NCBI RefSeq assembly: GCF_037914945.1
Contig: NZ_CP149787.1
Span: forward strand, 1,922,001-1,986,000
DNA from: Haloterrigena sp. KLK7
Lineage (GTDB): Archaea; Halobacteriota; Halobacteria; Halobacteriales; Natrialbaceae
Reading direction: 5' to 3'
DNA: 64,000 nt
Shown piece after piece: positions 26,340 through 35,332 of this stretch; position 1 is the first letter of the stretch, and the number at the start of each line of letters is the position of its first letter. Made by a program: the position numbers and the translations under genes. The notes beneath the pieces are model-generated. The model saw only the letters and a program-made list of their open reading frames with translations, had not been told where the DNA came from and searched no databases.

Positions 26340-27440
26340 GCCACGGGTTCGCCGCGTGCTGGTAGATAAAGGCACGGACGGGCGTACTGATCAGAGGGGC
26401 TGCTTAGTCGAGGCCGTTCCCTCGAGGATGGCCCAACAGTGGACCGGACATCGCCACTCGCCAGTCCACTTCTATCGATCCGTTCGGGGCGGCTCGAGGC
26501 CGGTCTCAGGAGTCCGACAGCACAGGGCGAGGTCCGGTGGATGGGGAGACTGGCGTGACGGCGATGACGGGCCGTCCACAGCGCGGGTACGCGACGCGTG
26601 ACTGAGTACCGCTCGCGACTCGAGTCGCAGCAGTCCCATCGTCGATGTCCCGTCCTGGAACGGGAGTACCCTGTGACGGCTCCGCTCGAGTGAGACTGGT
26701 AGCGAGACGATCGTCGTGCGAGGCCTGTCTGCCTCGAGGGGTCCGATATCCGTGTGTTTCAGTGCGTTCCTCTCGCGGTCGATTTCGGACCCTCTGCCGA
26801 GTACTATGGACTTGCTAGCTCCGTATCGCTACTCGGGAGTGGCGCGAATCGCATCGTGGCATTCGATCGCGGTCCCCGCCCTTCGAATCGCGGCTCACGT
26901 CTCGGACTCGAGTCGGGCGTGTGCGCGCTCGAGCAGCACGGCGGTCAGTGCGCCGATGGCCGTCGAGGGTTGCCGACGATTATTGGGCTTCTAATACGCC
27001 CGCGCGTAGACCACTAAGCTCGACTGACTGATCCAATAGATTAGGGCTCGCAGTTCGTCTCGAGAGTGCTACTAATCATTTCCCGATACTTATATTGTAA
27101 ATTTAGTTTCACCGAAGCTGAGACACTCGGATTACCATCCGAATAACCCCGCGTTCACCAATCTCTTTTTTATATAACTACCCTCGAGTATCACCCAATT
27201 ATCGGAAGTTACTCGATCTCGTTAACACGGCTAAACGCCGTCCGGAAGCGGTGTAATGCTCGGTTACGGTTCCGGTATCTGACGTGGAATGACCAGAAAG
27301 CTTATTATAAACACCTCTTAATGGTGAACTACCCCTACCCATCCGGGGTAAGCTCCGATTACGGCTGCACACTCGTGCCGCGATCGGGCTTCCCCGACGA
27401 ATCGCACGCAAAACAGCAGACAACGAACATAACAAACTAA
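26340..27440. other. Long intergenic region before the S-layer gene
   Basis: About 1.1 kb with no supported gene. The left two thirds is GC-rich without codon-like order. From about 27010 it becomes AT-rich and holds three TATA-like elements: ttatattgtaaattta (27089-27104), cttttttatataact (27163-27177) and ttattataaa (27302-27311). The S-layer gene starts at 27441. Confidence 0.65.
27302..27311 (+). promoter_or_regulatory. Proximal promoter of the S-layer gene
   Basis: The element ttattataaa would direct a start near 27335, giving a leader of roughly 105 bases, long for a haloarchaeon. The leader contains a small stem tacccc / ggggta around 27334-27352 and an A-rich end just before the ATG. 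Confidence 0.6.
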
Positions 27441-29801
27441 ATGACACGCAACAACGAACCATCATATCGCGAAAAGGGACGCTCGCTGTTCCTGGCCGCG
27501 CTTATGGTGATGTCGGTTTTCGCCATGTCCGCAGCGTTCGCGGGCGGGGCGGCCGCGGCAGAAGACGAACCGGATGCGAAGTACACTTCCCTTAGCGACC
27601 TTGACAACTCACTCGTTTACGCTGGTCAGACCGTTCAGGTCGACCTCTCTGATGAAAACGTCACAGAGGGCGACGATGTCCAGATCCGCGTCAAGGACGG
27701 TAGCCCGGTGGTCCTTGAGACGGCCGACGGGAACTCGACCATCACGTTCGACACGGCAGATCTCGACACCGGTGAATACGAACTGACCGGTGACAACATC
27801 TCGACGGACAACTCCTTCGAGGTTGTCGTCCAGAACGTTGACGCCAGCTTCAGCGGAGACACCATCACGAACGGTGACAGCGACTCGCTCGATCTGAATA
27901 TTGAATCCAGCCTCCGCAACCAGTACAACGTCACGGTCAACGCTGATGGTCTCAACCACGGCGAACTCGCGACGCTCTTCAACGTCTCTGAGGATCCTGA
28001 CGCTAGCGATGACGACCCGGTCGTCATCCCGGATGCAGAGAACACTGAAACGCTCGAGGACCTCACGTTCGAGAACGTCGAGACCGGAGACTACACGTTC
28101 GACATCAATGTTGTCGACACGACCGCATCGGACACCGCTACGGTGTCTGTCGCGGAAAAGGGCTCCGTTAACGTCGACTTCGAGAATTCCGTCACTTCGG
28201 TCAACGAAGGCGATAAAGTTGACCTCAAGATCAACTTCCAGAACACCGCTGACGACGCAGAGCTCGTCCTCGGTGGCGAGGATGTTGGTTTCGAAGTGAA
28301 CGCAACTGTTCTCAACCCTGAAAACAGCAACACCGCTACCGTGACGGTCGATACGTCCGCACCTGGTTCGAACACCAGCGATGTTCTCAGCGGTGATGTT
28401 GAGAACGTCAATGTGAGTCAGGATATCGCTCGTGACAAACTCGCGACGGGCGAGTACGGCATGGAACTCGACCTCACTACCGGCATCGCGTCGGCTATCG
28501 GCACGCTCGACGTGAACTCTCACGAAGAGCCTTCGCTTGAAGGTACGTACGTAACTGGCGACTCCTTCACCGCTGGTAGCACCAGCCCTGACGACGTCCG
28601 AACGACGAGCGGAAGCGTGGTCGCGGAAGGCGATACGATCATCGCCGTCTACGAGGGCGTTGGCTTTAACGGCGATTACGCCGACAACGATTCGAACGAC
28701 TCCGACAATGGTTGGAGCGCAATCATTGAGGAGAGCGAAGCGGCCCTGAACCAAGAGCCCATGACGCTGGACGAGAGTGACAGCGGCATTAGCATGGAAT
28801 GGGACGAGGACGCAGGTACGTACACGATCGCTATCGACACGTCTAACGCAAACGTCAGTGTCAACGAGGCCTACGATATTTCGCTCCGCCTTGATGCGAG
28901 CGAGAACAAGTACTTCGACGCCGAGGACTACGAGAACGACTACGTCTTTGATGTCGGAACGCAGTTCGAAGTGACTGACCGCACGGTCGACTTCGCTCAC
29001 GAAGCGAACGCGGACGGTCAATTCGAGATCGAACAGCAGGACGACGGTACGGTCACCATCATGGGTGAGGGTACCGCTGCAGACGGTGCGGAGTACACTG
29101 TTTCCCTCCGTAGCGACGAAGCCAACGAGCTCCTGACGCAGCAGGTCGAACTCGAGAACGGCGAATTCGCCGCCGAGTTTAACCTGAGCGAATACGAGTC
29201 TGGCTTCGAATTCACGCTCGACATCCAAGGTAGCGACTACGACGGCGAACGTCGGAACGCTGTCCTCGTCGCAGGCGACGAGCCTGCAGAGGCTTCGTTC
29301 GAAACCACGGATGTCAGTGCACCTGACAACGTCACCGTTGGCGACGACGCCACCCTCGACGTCACCGTCGAGAACGTCGGTGACGCCGCAGGTAACACCA
29401 CGGTCACCGCCACGATCGGTGGCGAAGAGGTCTCCCAGGACGTCTCGCTTGACGCTGGCGCCTCCCAGACCGTCTCCTTCGACTTCGACACCAGCGAAGC
29501 GGGCGACATCGAGTGGTCCGTCGGTGACGAAACCGGTACGCTGACCGTCGAAGAGCAGACTGACGACTCGGACAACTCGGACGACTCCGACGACTCGGAC
29601 GACTCCGACAACTCGGACAACTCGGACGACTCCGACAACTCGGACGACTCCGACAGCTCGGACGACTCCGACAGCTCCGACAGCTCGGACGACTCCGACA
29701 GCTCCGACAGCGAGGACGACGGCACGCCCGGCTTCGGCGTCGCTGTCGCCGCTATCGCGCTGCTCGCCGCCGCCATGCTCGCACTCCGACGCGAGAACTA
29801 A
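27441..29801 (+). CDS. csg: S-layer glycoprotein with PGF-CTERM anchor
   Basis: Major cell-surface protein, 786 residues. A Sec signal peptide (about 1-40: basic MTRNNEPSYREKGR, hydrophobic LFLAALMVMSVFAMSAAFA, then GGAAAA) precedes a very acidic beta-rich ectodomain. More than ten N-x-S/T sequons are visible, suited to N-glycosylation. A CARDB-like Ig domain lies near 625-705, followed by a D/S/N spacer of about 50 residues and the C-terminal tripartite signal: Pro763-Gly-Phe765, hydrophobic helix, basic end. In Haloferax this signal is processed by archaeosortase ArtA with lipid attachment. Codon use is less GC-biased than its neighbours (many gct, tct, gtt), as may occur in a highly expressed gene. 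Confidence 0.9.
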   Translation: MTRNNEPSYREKGRSLFLAALMVMSVFAMSAAFAGGAAAAEDEPDAKYTSLSDLDNSLVYAGQTVQVDLSDENVTEGDDVQIRVKDGSPVVLETADGNSTITFDTADLDTGEYELTGDNISTDNSFEVVVQNVDASFSGDTITNGDSDSLDLNIESSLRNQYNVTVNADGLNHGELATLFNVSEDPDASDDDPVVIPDAENTETLEDLTFENVETGDYTFDINVVDTTASDTATVSVAEKGSVNVDFENSVTSVNEGDKVDLKINFQNTADDAELVLGGEDVGFEVNATVLNPENSNTATVTVDTSAPGSNTSDVLSGDVENVNVSQDIARDKLATGEYGMELDLTTGIASAIGTLDVNSHEEPSLEGTYVTGDSFTAGSTSPDDVRTTSGSVVAEGDTIIAVYEGVGFNGDYADNDSNDSDNGWSAIIEESEAALNQEPMTLDESDSGISMEWDEDAGTYTIAIDTSNANVSVNEAYDISLRLDASENKYFDAEDYENDYVFDVGTQFEVTDRTVDFAHEANADGQFEIEQQDDGTVTIMGEGTAADGAEYTVSLRSDEANELLTQQVELENGEFAAEFNLSEYESGFEFTLDIQGSDYDGERRNAVLVAGDEPAEASFETTDVSAPDNVTVGDDATLDVTVENVGDAAGNTTVTATIGGEEVSQDVSLDAGASQTVSFDFDTSEAGDIEWSVGDETGTLTVEEQTDDSDNSDDSDDSDDSDNSDNSDDSDNSDDSDSSDDSDSSDSSDDSDSSDSEDDGTPGFGVAVAAIALLAAAMLALRREN
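29563..29722 (+). repeat. Simple-sequence tract coding the Asp/Ser/Asn spacer of the S-layer protein
   Basis: About 50 codons built almost only from gac, tcg/tcc and aac, as irregular 6- and 9-base units such as gactcggac and gactccgac. It encodes the membrane-proximal spacer. Such tracts can change length by slippage or recombination. Confidence 0.85.
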
Positions 29802-29825
29802 GGCTGCGACGCACTCGTTTGAACC

Positions 29826-29871
29826 ACCGACCTCGCGGTGAGGTCGACCCTGCGGTACGCTGATTTTTTCT
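29826..29871 (+). terminator. Probable terminator of the S-layer gene
   Basis: A short stem gacctc / gaggtc lies about 28 bases after the stop codon, and is followed by a T-run (gattttttctt, about 29861-29871). A T-rich tract is the main archaeal termination signal. Confidence 0.5.
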
Positions 29872-30796
29872 TGAACGCTACACCCCAAGCGATAGCGCCG
29901 TCCACAACCCGTCGTGGACGCACTCTTTTCGCGATCGGTGCCGTCACCGTGACGGCGACCGATTCCGTGCCGACTGCTCGAGGCCTCGCCATCGATAGCC
30001 CCGACAGTCGACGACTCGCTTTGCACCACTTCGGATACGCTCACTGACCCGGCCTCGAGTCCAGCACACTAGCAGTAGCCGGACCGAAGGGACAGCGCAC
30101 TGCGTCGGTAGCCACGAGCGCTGACCGAGCGCTCTGCGGAGAGGCGTCCCGATCCCTTCCGTTACCGGCCAGTACGCTTACTTTCCGATAGCCGAATGTG
30201 CTATCCGGCGAGGTACGGCTCGCTGTCGTTGTCAACGGAAGCCGACGCACTGAGGCAACTGCCTCGCCACGGATCGAGATCGGCCGACCGTCTATTCGGC
30301 ACCGGTTCGATTCCGATCGTCGATCTGGCGACACACTAGCGTGCGGATGGGGGACTCCACGACAGCAGCCACCGGCTGCTGTTTTCACGCGTCGGCGATC
30401 GCTTCTCGAGATGTATCTGCATTTCCTACACGAGTACAGAGAATCGAGACTGTTCAGCCGATATGGGGATGAATCGGTGGACCCGAACTGGTACGGGGAC
30501 ACGTTCTGTACATCCGGGCAACTGGGAATCGCCACACCCTCCCTAACTGACTCGCGCAGAGTTGTGCCGCGGTTCGGTGTCGGCTCACGGGTCGCTTCGC
30601 TTCCCGTTCGCCTCGTCGAGGTCCTCACTTCCTTCAGACCTCGCACTCCTCGCCGCGACACAGCGCGGCCACCGTACGCCGGTTTCCCGTTCAGAGCGAG
30701 ACATCGCGGCACGTGCCCAGCAGTTGCTACCGGAGTCGATTCGCTCAGTCGAACCGGTATCCTCAGAAAATTTCGCTCTATCCTCAGAAAACGAAG
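29872..30796. other. Intergenic region between S-layer gene and subtilase gene
   Basis: No gene is supported in about 920 bases. Repeat copy 4 occupies 30517-30687. A protein-like stretch begins at ATG 30411 but soon runs into the repeat and is not called. The two flanking genes converge here, so no promoter is expected. Confidence 0.6.
30517..30687 (+). repeat. Dispersed intergenic repeat, copy 4
   Basis: Begins ggcaactgggaatcgcc followed by acaccctccc, holds an internal gaggtc / gacctc stem near 30625-30645, and ends cagcgcggccaccgtacgcc followed by ggtttcc. The tail matches copies 1 and 3 closely; the middle differs. Confidence 0.73.
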
Positions 30797-33748
30797 CTAT
30801 CTCCGCGTACGCGTGACACCGACGGCGAGCGTCGCCAGCACCGCAATCATACCCATTGTGACTCCAAACCCGGGAACGCCGTCGTCGGCCGCCGACATCG
30901 TCACGGTGACGGACTCGTTTGCCTCACTCGAGACCGACCCCGTCGTCACGGTCTCCGACTCGTAGCCCTCCGCGTCAACGCCCACCGTGTATTCCATCCC
31001 GGTTCCGGGAACGGTCACCTCGAGCGTCCCATCTGAATCCGTCTCAGTGGCGACCGCGAACGAGGTACCGTCCGGGCGTTCGATCGTGACGGTCGCGCCG
31101 TCGATCGGCTCACCGTCCTCGTCGACGACGGACACCGACAGCGTCGCGTCGCCCTCGAGAATCGCCCGTTCGGTCGCCGTTTCGTTCGAGTCGCTCTCCA
31201 TCGAGAGCGTCTCGCTGACGTAGCCCGCCGCGGACACGTTCACCGCGTACTCGTCGCCGCCGGGGAGGGGAGCGATGCGGTACGTTCCCTGGTTCGTGTG
31301 AACGCCCGAATACGTCCCCCGTCGACCGGTCGCTTCGATGGTCGCGTCCGAGATCCCGTCGCCGAACTGCGCGTCCTCGAGGGCCACCTCGAGCGCACCG
31401 TCTCCGTCGAGTGGGACCTCGACGACCGCCGTCTCTTCGCTCGAGACCGTACTCGACTCGGTCTCCGACTCGTATCCCTCGGCCTCGGCGCAAACGGTAT
31501 ACTCCTCGTCGGTTCCCGGCACCGTGACCGCGATCGTCCCATTACTGTCCGTCGGTTCGGCGACATCCAACGAGGCGCCGTCCGAGCGTTCGATGGTGAC
31601 GGTCGCGTTGGAGATTGCCGTTCCCGTCACCGCGTCTTTCGTTGCAATCTCGAGCGTCGCGTCACCCGATAGCTGGAGCCGCTCGGTGACGCGTCGCCCC
31701 GGTTTCGTCATCGTCACGTCGCGCTGGCGGTCGTGGTATCCCGGAGCGGTCGCGGTCAGCGTGTACTCGCCTCGAGTGGGAACGTTCCCGGCGACGTAGG
31801 TCCCGTCGCCCTGGTGGCTCACCGGATACGTACCGTCCCAGGTAGTCGCTTCGACGGTCGCGTTCGCGATGCCGCCGCCGAACTGCGCGTCGTCGAGAGT
31901 CACCTCGAGTTCCCCGTCACCGGCGAGCGACACGTCGACCGTCGTCGTCTCGTCGGCCGGAACGAACGACGTCTGGGCGGTCGTCTCGTAGCCGTTGGCG
32001 GCGACGGTCAGCGTGTACTCGCGGTCGCCGGTGATCCCCTCGAGTTCGTACCGGCCGGACAGATCGGTCGTCGTCTCGGAAACGGCCCCGTCGGCGCTCT
32101 CGAGAGTGACGGTCGCCTCCGCGATCGGCTCGTCCGTCACCGTATCGGTCACCGTCCCCTCCACGGTCGCGAACGAGCCGGCCTCCTCGAGGGCGGCGAC
32201 CGCGTCGACGATTCCGTGGCCGTATCGGGTGTCCTGATCGTCGGACCCGCTCCTCGGCTTCGTGGCCGTCTCCGTCAGTGCCGCCCTGATCTCGGCGGGC
32301 TCGAGGTGTCGGTCGGTCGCTCCCTGCACCAGTGCGACTACGCCCGCGACGTGGGGCGTGGCCATGCTGGTCCCGCTCTTTCGAACGTAGCCGCCGTCTG
32401 GGGACGCGCTGAGGACGCGTTCGCCGGGCGCCGTAACCGTCGGAACGACGTAGCTGCTGGGCCACTCGGACGGCGCGTGCCAGCCCCACGCGTCGCGGGT
32501 ATCGACGACCGCGCCGCTCGAGAAGTCGGCGACGCGTTCGTTCTCGTCGGTGGCGCCGACGCTGATGGCGTCGTAGACGTTCCCCGGCGACGAGGAGACG
32601 CCGTCGCCGCCGTTTCCGGCCCCGGCGACGACGACGGTGCCGCTGGCTTCCGCGTTCCGAACCGCACGAACGTACGTGCTGGTGTACCCTTCGGAACCGA
32701 GGCTCAAACTGATGACGTCGGCCCCGTTCTCGATCGCCCACTCCATGCCGTCGATCACGTCGGACGTGTAGCCGACGCAGCTCCCGCCGGTACAGTCGGT
32801 CAGGACGGCGCCGGCGAGCAGGTCCGCCTCGGGCGCGACGCCGATCTGCGTTCCGCTCGCGTCGCCGCCGACGATCGTCCCGGCGACGTGGGTCCCGTGG
32901 TCGTTGTAATCCATCGGCGTCGACGATCCGCCGGAGAAGTCCCGCCACGCGTCGACCGTCACATCGGGATGGGAGTCATCGACGCCCGTATCGAGGACGG
33001 CGACCGTCGCTCCGTCTCCGCGGGCGCCGTACCTCTCTCGTGTCGCGGGCACAGAGAGCCGCTCGAGGCCGTAGGTGTATTCGTTGCCGAATCCCACCGT
33101 CGCCGTAGTCGTCGGGTCGGCCGGTGATGACCCATTTGTCGCCGGCTCAGCTGTCGACGACGCGTTCGAAGCTGTTGACAATGCGTTCGCGCTCGTCTCG
33201 ATTCCCGGGCTCGCCGTCGCGTTACTCGATCCGTCAGTCGCCGCCCCCGATGCGAGTTCCACGGCGGCGTCAGCGTGGATCTCGACGACACCGTCGATCG
33301 CACCGACCGTCTCTAACGACACGCGATCAGTGTCGACCGACACCAGCGCAGCGTTTGCGAGCCAGAACTGTCGCTCGATATCGAGTCCCGCCGTCGTCTC
33401 GGCCGCGTGCTCGAGAGAACTCTGCGTCCCGTCTGTAGCGGCCTGTAACGTCGTCGGTTTCACTTCACCAGATACCGTCGTGGCCGTTCGGCTACTCTCG
33501 AGTCGGACGATTACCTCCACGACACCGTCGGCGTCCTCGAGTGTCGGATCGATACGTGCCGGCTCCGATCGTTCGACCGAAGTCGTGCCGTTGATCGGCG
33601 GCTGGGTGTTCGCATCATCCGTCGCGGTTACGCCCTCGATTGGAGCGGCTCCAGCCGCCAAACCGATTGGAAACAGCAGCGAAGTACAGAGAAGCGCCAC
33701 CAGAGAGAGCACGAGAAGCCGGCGGCAGCCTATCGAAAAACCATACAT
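30797..33748 (-). CDS. Secreted subtilisin-like protease (S8) with repeat domains and PGF-CTERM anchor
   Basis: A 983-residue surface protease. A signal peptide (about 1-32) is followed by an inhibitor-I9-like propeptide region (about 60-165), a Ser/Thr/Asn-rich linker, and a complete subtilase domain with catalytic Asp253 (AVLDTGVDDSHPDV), His284 (DHGTHVAGT) and Ser461 (SGTSMATPHVAG). Next come five carboxypeptidase-regulatory-like beta domains; four of them form two tandem copies of a module of about 168 residues. The protein ends with DDGVPGFGVTMG, a hydrophobic helix and TRTRR, a PGF-CTERM signal for archaeosortase processing. A substrate among surface proteins, for instance the adjacent S-layer protein, is only an inference. 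The gene converges on the S-layer gene. Confidence 0.93.
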   Translation of the reverse strand: MYGFSIGCRRLLVLSLVALLCTSLLFPIGLAAGAAPIEGVTATDDANTQPPINGTTSVERSEPARIDPTLEDADGVVEVIVRLESSRTATTVSGEVKPTTLQAATDGTQSSLEHAAETTAGLDIERQFWLANAALVSVDTDRVSLETVGAIDGVVEIHADAAVELASGAATDGSSNATASPGIETSANALSTASNASSTAEPATNGSSPADPTTTATVGFGNEYTYGLERLSVPATRERYGARGDGATVAVLDTGVDDSHPDVTVDAWRDFSGGSSTPMDYNDHGTHVAGTIVGGDASGTQIGVAPEADLLAGAVLTDCTGGSCVGYTSDVIDGMEWAIENGADVISLSLGSEGYTSTYVRAVRNAEASGTVVVAGAGNGGDGVSSSPGNVYDAISVGATDENERVADFSSGAVVDTRDAWGWHAPSEWPSSYVVPTVTAPGERVLSASPDGGYVRKSGTSMATPHVAGVVALVQGATDRHLEPAEIRAALTETATKPRSGSDDQDTRYGHGIVDAVAALEEAGSFATVEGTVTDTVTDEPIAEATVTLESADGAVSETTTDLSGRYELEGITGDREYTLTVAANGYETTAQTSFVPADETTTVDVSLAGDGELEVTLDDAQFGGGIANATVEATTWDGTYPVSHQGDGTYVAGNVPTRGEYTLTATAPGYHDRQRDVTMTKPGRRVTERLQLSGDATLEIATKDAVTGTAISNATVTIERSDGASLDVAEPTDSNGTIAVTVPGTDEEYTVCAEAEGYESETESSTVSSEETAVVEVPLDGDGALEVALEDAQFGDGISDATIEATGRRGTYSGVHTNQGTYRIAPLPGGDEYAVNVSAAGYVSETLSMESDSNETATERAILEGDATLSVSVVDEDGEPIDGATVTIERPDGTSFAVATETDSDGTLEVTVPGTGMEYTVGVDAEGYESETVTTGSVSSEANESVTVTMSAADDGVPGFGVTMGMIAVLATLAVGVTRTRR

Positions 33749-33770
33749 TAAGCACTAACAGAGAGTCACG

Positions 33771-33781
33771 CGATATAAGCA
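33771..33781 (-). promoter_or_regulatory. TATA element of the subtilase gene
   Basis: On the minus strand tgcttatatcg is centred about 28 bases before the ATG at 33748, so the transcript is probably leaderless. The gene therefore need not be co-transcribed with the upstream gene at 33911-35173. Confidence 0.6.
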
Positions 33782-33910
33782 ATCTGGCTACTGACCCTCG
33801 CACCGATCTCACTGGTTCAACGAAATCCAGCGTCGATTATCCGAGCTCAGCCCTATCTACGCCAGTAAACCATTATCTGGAGAACAACGGAAGGCCTGAC
33901 AGTCACTCTG

Positions 33911-35173
33911 TTACCGTCTTGCAAATTCGATCGCTTTCAGCGACTCTGATTCTGTTCGGACGGTTAACTCGAACCCGTCAGTCGGTGGCACCAACCAGAG
34001 TTCGCCGTTCGCATCGGTCTCGCCGATGACGGTACCATCGACGACGATCGTCGCGTCGACTGGTGCCCCATCGTCCGACTCGGTAACGGTAATCTTCGCC
34101 GGTGCGGTATCCGGTGTTCGCTCGAATGTCGCAGTCAGATTGGCAGTGGACATCGAGTCGGCAGACTCGATCGGGATTGAATCGAGATCGAGCGTCTGTC
34201 GCTCGTGGTAGACGGCATTTGCACCGCCGCCAAAGTAAACCGTGAGATGCCCTTGATCGTGGGACATTGCCTGGACCTGATAGAGTTTGTTCGTTTCGTG
34301 TTTGATCGTGTAGGTTCCGGACGTCGTCTCAAATGCCCACGGATACAGTTCCTGTGCGGTCCTCCGTGCCTTGTCCATCGTCCCGATCTGGTCGGGTCGG
34401 TCCCGCACACGATTGTCGTACCGAGTCGTCTCTCGAATGTACGTGTCGCCGTCGAGCGTCGAAAGCGTTAGTCCATTCGACGCGGACTCGAGTAGTATCA
34501 TCGGAGTGGCGTCTGCTGACTCGTCTGATTCGTCGACGCCGCGAAGCGAACTCTCGATATCCGTACGAATTGGACTGCGATACACCTCGAGTTCGGCAGC
34601 GAACGCTTCGACTGAGTCTGATATATCGACAATTCCATTGGACTGTCTGTCGAGATCATCCAACGCCTGCTGTAGAACCCGTGCCTCGTAGTGATTTCGC
34701 GCAAGGGTTCGCAGCACCTCATCCTCGCTGGCCTCGCCAGCGGCGTGAGCCGTGACTATTTCCCGTTCGCGCTCACGGAGGTCTTCGATGCGCTCTTCGA
34801 TACGTTTGAGTTCTGCATTGATGGCTTCAGTACGATTTTCGTTGCCTTCGATATCCGTTAAGGACGTCTCTAGCGCGTACATCCGGTGATCAGTGCGGAT
34901 CGATTCGTCGTGGCTCGCGACCATGAGGCCGAAATCGAGCGTTAGATTAGCGTACGTTGTCTCCCCGTCTCCCTGAAGGACGAGCCTGTTCGGCGTTCCT
35001 TCGAGTTGGGCGTGGTCGCCTTCGACCGAGACGGCCGAGTTCTGAAACCGGAACGTCGTCTCGTTGTCATCGGCATTAGTTGCGATGCTGGACGATCCAG
35101 CGGTTCCAACTGCCGAAACCGGAAGTGAGAGGGCGAGGAGCACGGCGAGAGCGATCGGAACCGTGTGTCTCAT
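33911..35173 (-). CDS. Secreted coiled-coil protein with C-terminal Ig-like domain (DUF7096-like)
   Basis: 420 residues with a Sec signal peptide (MRHTVPIALAVLLALSLPVSAVG). A beta-rich N-terminal part is followed by a charged coiled coil (about 110-165, with NAELKRIEERIEDLREREREI), a mixed middle domain, and a C-terminal carboxypeptidase-regulatory-like domain holding ATIVVDGTVIGETDANGELWL. No membrane anchor, lipobox or PGF-CTERM is visible, so it is either released or held by a partner. I recall this architecture as haloarchaeal DUF7096; the name is uncertain. It is divergent from the membrane-bound winged-helix gene, across 159 bases. Confidence 0.75.
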   Translation of the reverse strand: MRHTVPIALAVLLALSLPVSAVGTAGSSSIATNADDNETTFRFQNSAVSVEGDHAQLEGTPNRLVLQGDGETTYANLTLDFGLMVASHDESIRTDHRMYALETSLTDIEGNENRTEAINAELKRIEERIEDLREREREIVTAHAAGEASEDEVLRTLARNHYEARVLQQALDDLDRQSNGIVDISDSVEAFAAELEVYRSPIRTDIESSLRGVDESDESADATPMILLESASNGLTLSTLDGDTYIRETTRYDNRVRDRPDQIGTMDKARRTAQELYPWAFETTSGTYTIKHETNKLYQVQAMSHDQGHLTVYFGGGANAVYHERQTLDLDSIPIESADSMSTANLTATFERTPDTAPAKITVTESDDGAPVDATIVVDGTVIGETDANGELWLVPPTDGFELTVRTESESLKAIEFARR

Positions 35174-35332
35174 TGGGACTGTCTTTTTTCCCGATGTACA
35201 AAAAGGAGTCGCCCGATCGTCCGGGTCAGTAACCCATACTTACGTCGACTCGAGACCGTTCGGAGACCGTAGTAACGTACCATTGTTTGGATGGAAAGGG
35301 TTTTTTCCCCTGCGGTTAACCAGTTGGTACGT
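35174..35332. promoter_or_regulatory. Shared divergent promoter region
   Basis: The 159 bases between two divergent genes hold a minus-strand candidate (cctttttgtaca, about 35196-35207) and a plus-strand T-rich element (ggttttttcccc, about 35299-35310) about 28 bases before the ATG at 35333. Joint control of both genes from this region is plausible. Confidence 0.45.

Noticed and set aside
26400-26640. Transposase remnants around the S-layer locus
   Set aside because: No DDE or Y1 transposase motif, terminal inverted repeats or target duplications were found there.
26716-27017. Possible genes in the long gap before the S-layer gene, including a minus-strand frame ending LLERAHARLESET near 26900-26990
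   Set aside because: The minus-strand piece is only about 32 codons, is preceded by a stop codon and has no start or promoter; chance cannot be excluded.
30411-30965. Plus-strand frame beginning MYLHFLHEYRESRLFSRYGD in the gap after the S-layer gene
   Set aside because: The first 30 residues look protein-like, but the frame then runs through repeat copy 4 and into antisense of the subtilase; no promoter or family match is visible.
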